A stretch of 64,000 nucleotides of DNA from Mucilaginibacter xinganensis (GTDB taxonomy: Bacteria; Bacteroidota; Bacteroidia; Sphingobacteriales; Sphingobacteriaceae), in assembly GCF_002257585.1 (NCBI RefSeq), contig NZ_CP022743.1, positions 4,526,001 through 4,590,000 on the forward strand. Reading direction: 5' to 3'. Position numbers and translations under genes: made by a program. A model generated the notes under the pieces. The model was not told the DNA's origin. It saw only the letters and a program-made list of their open reading frames with translations, and did not search any database. Shown here one piece after another: positions 9,222-16,829 of this stretch. Positions within the stretch are counted from its first letter, which is position 1; each line of letters begins with the position of its first letter.

Positions 9222-9965
9222 ATGATTAACCACGAAGGCAAAAGTTTAACAGCAGGCATTGGCATGCGGCGCATATCTGTAGTTATTGTTACCTATAATG
9301 CAGCTAAATTTTTGCAAAACTGCCTCAATAGCATTTACGCACAGCCATACCCCGCTATAGACATTATTGTAATTGACGGGAAAAGTACCGATGGCACTAT
9401 AAGAATATTGGAGGAAAATGCAAACCGCATAAACACTTGGATAAGTGAAAAAGATAACGGCGTGTACGACGCTATGAACAAAGCTTTAAAATACATTAAA
9501 GGCGAATGGGTATATTTTATAGGTGCCGATGATGAACTCTTACCTGAATTTTCGCAGATGGTTGCTGAACTTGATGATCCATCGGCTATTTATTACGCCA
9601 ACGTATTTGCTGAAGGTAAAAAACGGGCCGGCTATTTAAATAAATACAGATTTGCAAAATTTGGAGCCTATCACCAGGCTATGATTTATCCCAAACAAGT
9701 ATTTGATAAATACAAGTATAACATACTGTACAAAATTTCGGCTGATTTTGCGCTTACTCTTGAGCTATATGCTGATAAAAATTTCCATTTTCTTTACAAA
9801 GATTATACGCTTGCAAACTTTAACCATACGGGCTTATCAGGCACACAAGTAGATAAACCTTTTCAAAAAGACAAGTCAGCGATGATATTAAAGTATTTTG
9901 GTTTAAAAATCTGGCTCCGTTATAAAGTATACAAATTTAAACACAGGCATAATCCAAGGGCTTAA
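9222..9965 (+). CDS. Glycosyltransferase family 2
   Basis: The 247-residue protein has the classical GT2 GT-A start RRISVVIVTYNAAKFLQNCL, then IDIIVIDGKSTDGTIRIL and the metal-binding GADDELLPEFS (DDE), preceded by KGEWVYFIG. It is short, as in WcaA/WbyM-like enzymes that add one sugar to a lipid-linked chain. The frame opens at 9222, but family members usually start two or three residues before ISVV, so ATG at 9264 is an equally good start. It is transcribed toward the gene at 9962, and the two convergent stop codons overlap by four bases (9962-9965). Confidence 0.85.
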   Translation: MINHEGKSLTAGIGMRRISVVIVTYNAAKFLQNCLNSIYAQPYPAIDIIVIDGKSTDGTIRILEENANRINTWISEKDNGVYDAMNKALKYIKGEWVYFIGADDELLPEFSQMVAELDDPSAIYYANVFAEGKKRAGYLNKYRFAKFGAYHQAMIYPKQVFDKYKYNILYKISADFALTLELYADKNFHFLYKDYTLANFNHTGLSGTQVDKPFQKDKSAMILKYFGLKIWLRYKVYKFKHRHNPRA

Positions 9966-10915
9966 TTAACATTACTGCCATTTAAGCTTTTTACAAGCCA
10001 TTCAAAATGATCCTGTAAAAAGAAATCATGCCCGTTTTCTCCTTCTGGAACGACATTTATTACATCAAAAGCAACCTCCAGTATTCGCGGTACCTTTAAA
10101 GCTTCGGCTATTGCGTACGGAAAAGACTGGTTGCCTATAAAAAATTTACAGCCTGCTATTGTTTGGGCCATTTGCATAAAGTTTTCAATTTCAATCCACT
10201 CTATTTTAGGTAAACATCGTTTAATATCATCGTACTCACTTTTAACCCCTATAAATTTCAGGTTGTTATATTGATTGATAAATGAATAATCAATAGTTTC
10301 GTTATGATAGCGGCCGCTGCGGGCTATAACAATACTCTCTGAATAGCTTTGATCTGCTTGCACATTAAGCCATTTTTTCCACAAATCCGGACTTACCCCT
10401 GTAATGTATCCGCACCAGCGAGCTATGTTTCCGGTATTCATGGGAATAAACCCCGACCTGAAATAATCAAGATCAATGTCAATAACCTGGTTTGTATATA
10501 CTTCCACACCGGCAATATATTCCTGGCTACGAATTAAAGGGAAGAGCATTTCTGCCATTTTTTGGTTTAACATAACGTTGCCCAGGGGATGTGATCTAAA
10601 AGCTTCGATCTTTGACAACTGATTTAACTTCAGGTACAGATTAATCGGTACGCCGGTTATTTCGTATATTTTCTTTATTGATGGTAACGCGTATATGATA
10701 TCCCCGGCGTTCCCGCTATGCATTAAATTTAATTTACCTGTATTATCAGCAACAGCCTTTATTTTATCAATGCTGTTTAACTTTTTGCTTCCTAATAAAA
10801 AATTGGTCTGCTGTACATCGTTGTAATTTGCTAAATCCCATTTATAGGTTGTATATGCTGGCTTGTCAGTATATTTTAACCACAACTTACTTAACTTATT
10901 TCTTTTTTTAAACAT
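9962..10915 (-). CDS. GT-B-type glycosyltransferase-like protein (GT9-related)
   Basis: The 317-residue protein shows NLMHSGNAGDIIYALPSIKKIYE, a GDxxxxLP block like the N-terminal nucleotide-sugar loop of heptosyltransferases, and AGCKFFIGNQSFPYAIAEAL, which matches the C-terminal GN.S...A.A..... pattern of GT9 proteins. Other regions are divergent, so I call it GT9-like rather than GT9. It belongs to the glycan cluster by position. The GT4 gene lies 32 bp upstream on the same strand, suggesting co-transcription, and its stop overlaps the convergent GT2 stop. The sugar and acceptor are unknown. Confidence 0.6.
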   Translation of the reverse strand: MFKKRNKLSKLWLKYTDKPAYTTYKWDLANYNDVQQTNFLLGSKKLNSIDKIKAVADNTGKLNLMHSGNAGDIIYALPSIKKIYEITGVPINLYLKLNQLSKIEAFRSHPLGNVMLNQKMAEMLFPLIRSQEYIAGVEVYTNQVIDIDLDYFRSGFIPMNTGNIARWCGYITGVSPDLWKKWLNVQADQSYSESIVIARSGRYHNETIDYSFINQYNNLKFIGVKSEYDDIKRCLPKIEWIEIENFMQMAQTIAGCKFFIGNQSFPYAIAEALKVPRILEVAFDVINVVPEGENGHDFFLQDHFEWLVKSLNGSNVN

Positions 10916-10947
10916 AATTTTCTATTGGTTGGCCGGAAACTTCAATA

Positions 10948-12000
10948 TTAACTTAAGCATTCACCATATAATTGCAGGTATTGTCGCGCTGTACTCTCCC
11001 AGTCGAATTGCTCCGCATGTCTTATTGAGCGTTCAGCCAAATTTTTTTTATGAAATTCCTTTAACCCATGCCTTAAAACCTGCTGCATGTGGTTGGGCTC
11101 AAAGTTTTCGAAGTAAAATGCAGCGTCGCCACCAATTTCAGGTAATGAGGTATGTGTCGATAAAAATACCGGTTTGCCAAAATGCATGGCCTCAATAACC
11201 GGCAACCCAAAACCTTCCGCAAGCGAAGGAAAAACAAAGGCCTCGCAATTTTTATAATACCATGCTTTGTCAAACTCGCTTATGGTACCTGTAATTTTAA
11301 CCCTATCAGCAACGCCATGCTTTTGTGCCTCTTCCATTATTTTATCTTTATAAGGTGTTTCTACCCCCGATATCACCAATTCGTAATCATTACCCCGCAG
11401 CAACGCGGGCAGTACGTGAAAGTTCTTTTTGGCAGATATAAAGCCGATGGTGAATAAAAAAACCTTTTGGGGCAGATAGGCGGGAACATGATCCTCCGGA
11501 ACATAAAGTTTATCCGCGCCATTATAAATAACACTTAACTTATCTTTTGCTTCCGGGAAATAATTTAAAATATCATCAGCCACAAAGTTTGATATGGTCA
11601 CCACTTTATCGCACGCGGCAATATAGCGTCTTAGTTTCTCTATATGTTTTGCAATCTTTCTTTCCGATTTTCTCTTTTCGTGGATGGGGTTAATATCGTG
11701 TATAGTCAGTATTTTTTTGCCGCTTGCCTTTTGCGGCCTCAACCTGCAATACTGATCAGTAAAGTGAACCAGTTGATAGTTGCTTTTCCCCGGAAAAATT
11801 AACTTGTGCAGCTTGGATAAATAAACCAGGGCTACTTTACCCATAAAAACATACGTAGATCTTTTATGAACATAAAATGTAAAATCGAAACGATCGTTAT
11901 TTTCACTTAATAACGCCTCGCCTAAACTTTTACCAAATGAAAAGAAACCCGAGTTAGGGTACTTCATAGAATCAAAAGTGACTAAAACAGATTTCTTCAT
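10948..12000 (-). CDS. Glycosyltransferase family 4 (GT-B)
   Basis: The 350-residue GT-B enzyme has the GT4 donor-site signature AFVFPSLAEGFGLPVIEAMH, containing the E-x7-E motif. The domain also holds KVFLFTIGFISAKKNFHVLP, and GGDAAFYFENFEP follows. The N-terminal domain contains KKILTIHDINPIHEK and DKVVTISNFVADDILNYF, typical of retaining mannosyl- or rhamnosyltransferases. It acts on the cytoplasmic face in assembling surface polysaccharide. It is the first gene of a minus-strand pair with the GT9-like gene. The 264-bp gap upstream holds AT-rich repeated TAATC/GATTA words and the meaB promoter. Confidence 0.85.
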   Translation of the reverse strand: MKKSVLVTFDSMKYPNSGFFSFGKSLGEALLSENNDRFDFTFYVHKRSTYVFMGKVALVYLSKLHKLIFPGKSNYQLVHFTDQYCRLRPQKASGKKILTIHDINPIHEKRKSERKIAKHIEKLRRYIAACDKVVTISNFVADDILNYFPEAKDKLSVIYNGADKLYVPEDHVPAYLPQKVFLFTIGFISAKKNFHVLPALLRGNDYELVISGVETPYKDKIMEEAQKHGVADRVKITGTISEFDKAWYYKNCEAFVFPSLAEGFGLPVIEAMHFGKPVFLSTHTSLPEIGGDAAFYFENFEPNHMQQVLRHGLKEFHKKNLAERSIRHAEQFDWESTARQYLQLYGECLS

Positions 12001-12213
12001 GCTTTAAAAGTTACCAAAAGCCACAAATATAACTTTCTGGTTAATCGATTAGGCTCATTAGTTAGATTAAGTTGCCTGGAATAACTTCAAAGTCTATTTC
12101 AAACTTAATCCATCCAATCTACTAATTTCATATAATTAACTTGATTGACCAGACCATTTAGCTATTAATTATTAAAAACCTAATCAACTATTCACTTAAT
12201 CAACCTAATCAAA

Positions 12214-12243
12214 CTGTATTACGCTAAATACATTATATTTTTG
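12214..12243 (+). promoter_or_regulatory. Candidate promoter of the meaB gene
   Basis: TATTTTTG at 12236-12243 fits TAnnTTTG. CTG at 12214-12216 lies 19 bases upstream as a one-mismatch -33 element. The box covers the in-frame TTG at 12241, which argues that translation starts at ATG 12265. Confidence 0.5.
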
Positions 12244-12264
12244 TTCCTTTATAACGATTATAAA

Positions 12265-13164
12265 ATGCAGAGCGCTACAACTAATATTAAACCGCATTTT
12301 ACTGATTTCCGTTCGGTTGCCCGAGCCTTAACTATTGTTGAAAACGATTTGCAGGGTACCGGCGAACTTTTAAAAAGTTTGTCATTTACAAAAAACGCGC
12401 CTGTTATTGGCATTACCGGCCCCCCGGGAGCAGGTAAAAGCACATTGGTAAACGCACTCATCAGCGGGTTAATTGCTGATAGTAAAAAAATAGCGGTATT
12501 GGCTATTGATCCAACTTCACCTTTTAATTTTGGTTCGCTGCTTGGCGACAGGATCCGGATGGCTCCCCACTTTAACCATCCCGATGTATTTATCCGTTCG
12601 CTGGCCACGCGCGGATCCCTTGGCGGCCTCTCTGCCAAAACGATTGAAATGACAGATGTTTTGAGGGCATCCGGGTTTGATTATATACTCGTAGAGACGG
12701 TTGGTGTCGGGCAGTCAGAAATTGAGATCGCAGGGCTTGCAGATATCACTTTATTGGTTTTAGTGCCCGAAAGCGGTGATGAGATCCAAAACATAAAATC
12801 AGGACTAATGGAAATTGCAGATGCTTTTATAGTGAATAAAAGCGACCGGCCGGATGCTGATTTTTTTGTAAATAATTTAAAAAAGATCCAAAGCAATAAA
12901 GAAACCCAACTCCCGGTGTTTAAAACCGTTGCATCAAAAAACGAGGGAATTGACCAGGTGATCCAATTTATCCAATCAAGATCTGAAATAAAGAACGCCC
13001 GCAAAGAACTTTTGCTTGCCGAAAAAGCTTACCAGCTAATTCAGCAAAAGCGCATGGCTGATGTAGATAAAAAAAAGCTTCAGCAAGCAATTGCCAAAGC
13101 TTTGAAAGATCCGAAATTTAATTTGTATGAGTTTATAGGTCCGCTGACCCATAATACTGAATAA
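12265..13164 (+). CDS. meaB: Methylmalonyl-CoA mutase-associated GTPase MeaB (ArgK family)
   Basis: This P-loop GTPase (299 residues from ATG 12265) protects and reloads adenosylcobalamin-dependent methylmalonyl-CoA mutase. Motifs seen are Walker A ITGPPGAGKSTLVNALI, VLAIDPTSPFNFGSLLGDRIRM, IRSLATRGSLGGLSAKT with the switch region, YILVETVGVGQSEIEIAG with the G3-like Glu-Thr, and base-specificity FIVNKSDRPDAD (NKSD). All are canonical for G3E-type MeaB/ArgK. The start at 12265 is preferred over an in-frame TTG at 12241 because that TTG overlaps the promoter box. The gene is convergent with the aminopeptidase at 13193 across a 28-bp gap. No mutase gene is in the window, so its client must be encoded elsewhere. 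Confidence 0.9.
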   Translation: MQSATTNIKPHFTDFRSVARALTIVENDLQGTGELLKSLSFTKNAPVIGITGPPGAGKSTLVNALISGLIADSKKIAVLAIDPTSPFNFGSLLGDRIRMAPHFNHPDVFIRSLATRGSLGGLSAKTIEMTDVLRASGFDYILVETVGVGQSEIEIAGLADITLLVLVPESGDEIQNIKSGLMEIADAFIVNKSDRPDADFFVNNLKKIQSNKETQLPVFKTVASKNEGIDQVIQFIQSRSEIKNARKELLLAEKAYQLIQQKRMADVDKKKLQQAIAKALKDPKFNLYEFIGPLTHNTE

Positions 13165-13192
13165 TGCCATCCCCTGTTTGCGGCAAGGTACG

Positions 13193-14479
13193 CTAGTTCA
13201 TTATATCCTCAATATGAGCCGCTTCAACAGGTATATCAGCCATTAAATCAACATTACCCTCGGCAGTTATTAATATATTATTCTCTATCCTTATACCCAG
13301 TCCTTCTTCTGCTATATAAATGCCCGGCTCGCAGGTTAAAATATTTCCCACTTCAAAAGGCTTATAACGGCTGGCAAAATCATGTACATCCAAACCCAGG
13401 TGATGCGACGTACCATGCATAAAGTACCTTTTATAAACGGGAACATCAGGATTTTGCTTCGCAATATCATGTTTGGTTAACAATCCCAGGCCGATCAGTT
13501 CATCTGTCATTATTTTTCCCACCTCTTCATGGTATTCGTTTAAAACAGTGCCGGCAACAATCATTTTTGTGGCGGAACGCATAACCCGTAAAACGGCATT
13601 ATAAACGTCGCGCTGGCGTTTGGTAAAGCGACCGTTTACGGGTACAGACCGGCTCATGTCTGCATTATAGTTGGCATATTCGGCACCAAAATCAAAAAGG
13701 ATTACATCCCCGTCTTTGCAAACCTGGTTATTATCCACGTAATGAAGCACAATGGCATTTTTGCCTGAGGCAATGATAGGATTGTAAGCGTTGCCCGTAG
13801 CACGTTGCCTTAAAAACTCATGAGTTATTTCAGCTTCAATTTCATACTCAGTAACGCCTGGTTTTGTAAATTCAAGTACACGTATGAACGCATCCCGGGT
13901 AATATTACAAGCTTTTTTTGTCAGTTCTATTTCTGTGGCCGATTTAACAGCCCGAAGATCACGCAGGATCAGTGCTGAGCGTTCATACTTGTGCAGCGGG
14001 TATTTTGCACGCAATGAGTCAAGGAACCTGATATCCCGGTAAGGCACCGCATGGCTATACCTGTCGTTTTCATTTGTATTTATATAAATATACTCAGCAT
14101 AATTAATTATTGCCTGCAATACCGCGTCAAATTCACTTAACCAGTAAATGCTTTTAATACCGGAAGTAATTTTACCTTCTTCTTTAGTATATTTATGGCC
14201 CTCCCAAATTGCGATATGTTCGTTAGTTTGTCTTAAAAATAGTACTTCTTTGTATAGTGGATTAGGACACTCTGGGAATAAAACCAGGACACTCTGCTCC
14301 TGGTCTATACCGGTCAGGTAAAAAAAATCAGGATTTTGTTTAAAAAGAAAACTTTGGTCCCCGCTTCTTGGAAATTCATCATTAGAATTGAAAATAGCTA
14401 TAGAACAGGGCTTTAATCGCGAAACGAAATTTTTTCTATTATGTACAAACACCTCATTATTAATAGGAAGATATTTCAT
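13193..14479 (-). CDS. pepP: Xaa-Pro aminopeptidase (aminopeptidase P, M24B)
   Basis: The 428-residue dimanganese peptidase removes an N-terminal residue next to proline. The first 150 residues are the AMP_N creatinase-like domain (FLFKQNPDFFYLTGIDQEQS). The pita-bread domain carries the metal ligands in order: the two Asp of ILFDFGAEYANYNADMSRS, His in FMHGTSHHLGLDVHD, Glu in LTCEPGIYI and Glu in GIRIENNILIT. The length is normal for bacterial PepP. No signal peptide is present, so the enzyme is cytoplasmic. It is transcribed as a single gene away from the ompA promoter, with a 148-bp divergent region upstream. Confidence 0.9.
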   Translation of the reverse strand: MKYLPINNEVFVHNRKNFVSRLKPCSIAIFNSNDEFPRSGDQSFLFKQNPDFFYLTGIDQEQSVLVLFPECPNPLYKEVLFLRQTNEHIAIWEGHKYTKEEGKITSGIKSIYWLSEFDAVLQAIINYAEYIYINTNENDRYSHAVPYRDIRFLDSLRAKYPLHKYERSALILRDLRAVKSATEIELTKKACNITRDAFIRVLEFTKPGVTEYEIEAEITHEFLRQRATGNAYNPIIASGKNAIVLHYVDNNQVCKDGDVILFDFGAEYANYNADMSRSVPVNGRFTKRQRDVYNAVLRVMRSATKMIVAGTVLNEYHEEVGKIMTDELIGLGLLTKHDIAKQNPDVPVYKRYFMHGTSHHLGLDVHDFASRYKPFEVGNILTCEPGIYIAEEGLGIRIENNILITAEGNVDLMADIPVEAAHIEDIMN

Positions 14480-14556
14480 CTTAAAATATTTATGAATTTA
14501 AAAAAAACATTTTTTTTCCTTTATTTGTATAATAATTATAAAATTTGGAACGGTGT

Positions 14557-14590
14557 TTGGATACAAAATCAAACATAATTACTATTTTTG
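14557..14590 (+). promoter_or_regulatory. Candidate promoter of the ompA-like gene
   Basis: TTG at 14557-14559 and TATTTTTG at 14583-14590 are separated by 23 bases. The -7 box matches TAnnTTTG. It lies 37 bases before the start codon, a normal leader length for this phylum. Confidence 0.5.
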
Positions 14591-14627
14591 AAAAAAATCA
14601 CAATTAAAATCGTTTAATCTTAAAACT

Positions 14628-15986
14628 ATGAACTATTCTACATTAAAGAAAACAGTCGTCTTATCATTTGTTTCCTTGATGGCAGTTGGCTTAGCTTCGG
14701 CTCAGGACACCGCTAAAATGAAAACTATGAAAATGTCTGACACTGCTTCTACTGCCAAAGTATTTGGTGGTATTGGTCAGTACAACACATTCAGTATCGG
14801 AATTAACGCTGGTGTAACATCAGGCCTTGTTCCTTTCCTTAACAACTCAACCAACCACTTTAAAGCGGCTTTAGGTTACGGAGCAACTTTAAGGCAACAA
14901 TTATCACATGCTTTCAGCTTGCAGTTAGATTACTACGGCGGTAAAGTTAAAGGTGATGACGTTGCTGGTCAAGGTAACTCAGGATCAACTGCTACCAAAT
15001 TTGGTGCTTCTTATTTCGAAACCAAATTCAACCAGGTTTCATTAAGCGGTGTTGTTAATTTCGGAAGCGTTAGCTTTTTACACCGTGCAAATGCTGTAAA
15101 CTTTTACGGTTCTGCTGGTCTTGGTTTAGATTTCTACAAACCAGCTTACGCTGTAACTCCAGGTGCTACAGCTCCTGAAGCAGGATTTATCCAAACTAAC
15201 ACTATTAAAGAATTAGCAGCTCCGGTTGGCGTAGGTGTTAAATTCAAACTTACTGATGCGTTAGCTTTAAACTTAGGTTACACTGTAACTTTTGTTAAAG
15301 GTTATAACTTCTCTGGTTTCAACACTTACGATACCTTTAACCACTACGCTTACACTTACGGTGGTTTAGAGTACACTTTCGGTCCAAAATCAAAACAAAA
15401 CTTAGAGTGGGTAAACCCTGTTGCTATGATGTATGATGAATTATATGATGCAGCATTACGTCAGGAAGTTGAAGCTTTAAAAGGCCGTGTTACAAATGTT
15501 GAAACTGCAGTTAATGACCTGAAGAAAGATTCTGACGGTGATGGTGTTGCTGATCAATTTGACAAATGCCCTAACACTCCTGCCGGAAGCGTTGTTGATG
15601 GTGCTGGTTGCCCAATTGTATTCCCTAAACCAGATAGCGCTAAGGCTGCTGCTGCAACTGCTGTTGCTTACTCAAACATTCAGTTTGAATTTGACAGCTC
15701 AGTATTGAAAACTTCTTCATACCCAGTATTAGATGCTACATCTGCTGACATGAGGACTAACTCAAGCACACTTACTTTAGCTGGTTACGCTTCATCTGAA
15801 GGTACTGCAGCTCACAACCTGCGTTTATCTAAAGACCGTGCTAACTCTGTAAAAACTTACTTAGTTAACTCAGGTGTTGATGCAAAACGCATTAAAGTTA
15901 AAGGATTTGGTGAAACTCATCCAATAGCTGACAACTCAACAGAAGAAGGACGTGTTGCAAACCGTCGTGTTGAATTCCACAAATAA
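14628..15986 (+). CDS. OmpA-family outer membrane protein with TSP3 linker
   Basis: The 452-residue protein has a signal peptide ending LASAQ and an N-terminal beta-barrel to about residue 250. A short coiled stretch (EVEALKGRVTNVETAVNDL) precedes one thrombospondin type-3 calcium repeat, DSDGDGVADQFDKCPNTPAG, near residue 300. The C-terminal OmpA peptidoglycan-binding domain occupies about residues 345-452, with FEFDSSVLK, LAGYASSEGT, RLSKDRANSVKTYL and RVANRRVEF. It anchors the outer membrane to peptidoglycan. Repeated use of a small codon set (GCT, GGT, TTA, AAC, ACT) resembles the ribosomal genes and suggests very high expression. It is monocistronic, with its own promoter and a strong terminator. 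Confidence 0.9.
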   Translation: MNYSTLKKTVVLSFVSLMAVGLASAQDTAKMKTMKMSDTASTAKVFGGIGQYNTFSIGINAGVTSGLVPFLNNSTNHFKAALGYGATLRQQLSHAFSLQLDYYGGKVKGDDVAGQGNSGSTATKFGASYFETKFNQVSLSGVVNFGSVSFLHRANAVNFYGSAGLGLDFYKPAYAVTPGATAPEAGFIQTNTIKELAAPVGVGVKFKLTDALALNLGYTVTFVKGYNFSGFNTYDTFNHYAYTYGGLEYTFGPKSKQNLEWVNPVAMMYDELYDAALRQEVEALKGRVTNVETAVNDLKKDSDGDGVADQFDKCPNTPAGSVVDGAGCPIVFPKPDSAKAAAATAVAYSNIQFEFDSSVLKTSSYPVLDATSADMRTNSSTLTLAGYASSEGTAAHNLRLSKDRANSVKTYLVNSGVDAKRIKVKGFGETHPIADNSTEEGRVANRRVEFHK

Positions 15987-16007
15987 TTTTAATAACAAAA
16001 TTATACT

Positions 16008-16038
16008 AAAAGGCTTCCCGGATTCGGGAAGCCTTTTT
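16008..16038 (+). terminator. Rho-independent terminator of the ompA-like gene
   Basis: AAAGGCTTCCCG pairs with CGGGAAGCCTTT across a four-base loop (GATT) and is followed by TTT. It begins about 20 bases after the stop codon. Confidence 0.9.
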
Positions 16039-16154
16039 ACATTTAACCCTTTCTGAAACTAATTTCTTCGCCTCAGGGGCTAATCCTTCCCCCATTTCGC
16101 TTTTTTTAGTTTCTGCTTTTTGATTTCAGCCTGAAGCTTCGCTATATTTGTTTT

Positions 16155-16298
16155 ATGTATTTCTTTAGAAAAAAAGATCCCACCAGGCCTACAAGCTTTA
16201 ACCTTAAGGTAATGCATACCATTAATGCCATTGCTATAATTATGTTTTTACTTGGCATAATCTGGACGCTGATTAAAATATTCATCTTAAAAAAATAG
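16155..16298 (+). CDS. Small conserved-looking membrane protein, 47 residues
   Basis: ATG at 16155 opens a 47-codon frame ending in TAG. The product starts MYFFRKKDPTRPTSFNLKVM, then has one strong hydrophobic helix (INAIAIIMFLLGIIWTLI) and a basic tail IFILKK. The positively charged N-terminus followed by a single transmembrane helix is typical of the small uncharacterised inner-membrane proteins found throughout Bacteroidota (possibly DUF6728-like; recalled, not searched). It lies in the otherwise empty 368-bp stretch between the ompA-like gene and ridA, and ends 56 bp before ridA on the same strand, so the two may be co-transcribed. The function is unknown. Confidence 0.65.
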   Translation: MYFFRKKDPTRPTSFNLKVMHTINAIAIIMFLLGIIWTLIKIFILKK

Positions 16299-16354
16299 AT
16301 ATTTTAAACTTTAAAACTCGCAAAATCATCTGCTTTAATAAATAACCCGCTCTC

Positions 16355-16732
16355 ATGAAAACTGTAATTAACACTGATAATGCCCCCGCTCCTATAGGCC
16401 CTTACAGCCAGGCCGTTGCTGCCGGAGGTTTTGTATTTCTTTCAGGCCAGATCCCTCTGGACCCAGCCACCGGCCAGTTGATAACCGGAGATATTAAAGC
16501 TGAAACTAAACAGGTAATGGAAAACATCAAAACCATTTTGGCAGAAGCCGGGATTGATTTTGGCCATGTTGTTAAAACAAGTATATTTTTAACAGATATG
16601 CAAAACTTTGCCCAGGTTAATGAAGTGTACGGAACCTATTTTAAAGAAGCGTTTCCAGCGCGCGAAACGGTACAGGTATCAGGGCTACCTAAAGGCGTTA
16701 ACGTTGAAATAACGGTTACGGCGTTAAAGTAA
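16355..16732 (+). CDS. ridA: RidA family reactive intermediate deaminase
   Basis: The 125-residue protein matches RidA/YjgF throughout. It has APAPIGPYSQAV, FVFLSGQIPLDPATGQL, VVKTSIFLTDMQNFAQVNEV, the expected active-site Arg in FPARETVQVSGLPKG, and VEITVTAL at the C-terminus. RidA trimers hydrolyse 2-aminoacrylate and related enamines or imines released by PLP enzymes such as threonine dehydratase. It is cytoplasmic and of the usual length. It is followed by recG on the same strand after about 97 bases without an obvious terminator. Confidence 0.93.
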   Translation: MKTVINTDNAPAPIGPYSQAVAAGGFVFLSGQIPLDPATGQLITGDIKAETKQVMENIKTILAEAGIDFGHVVKTSIFLTDMQNFAQVNEVYGTYFKEAFPARETVQVSGLPKGVNVEITVTALK

Positions 16733-16829
16733 CTGAATTGAAAATTTAAAAATAAAGGCCCTGCTGCTATTTTTCAATTTTCAAACCTCCAGATTAGCAT
16801 ATCATTGAATTTATTTAATCCATCACTAA

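Noticed and set aside
12241-12264. TTG at 12241 as start of meaB
   Set aside because: It overlaps a TAnnTTTG promoter box, and ATG at 12265 gives the normal N-terminus.
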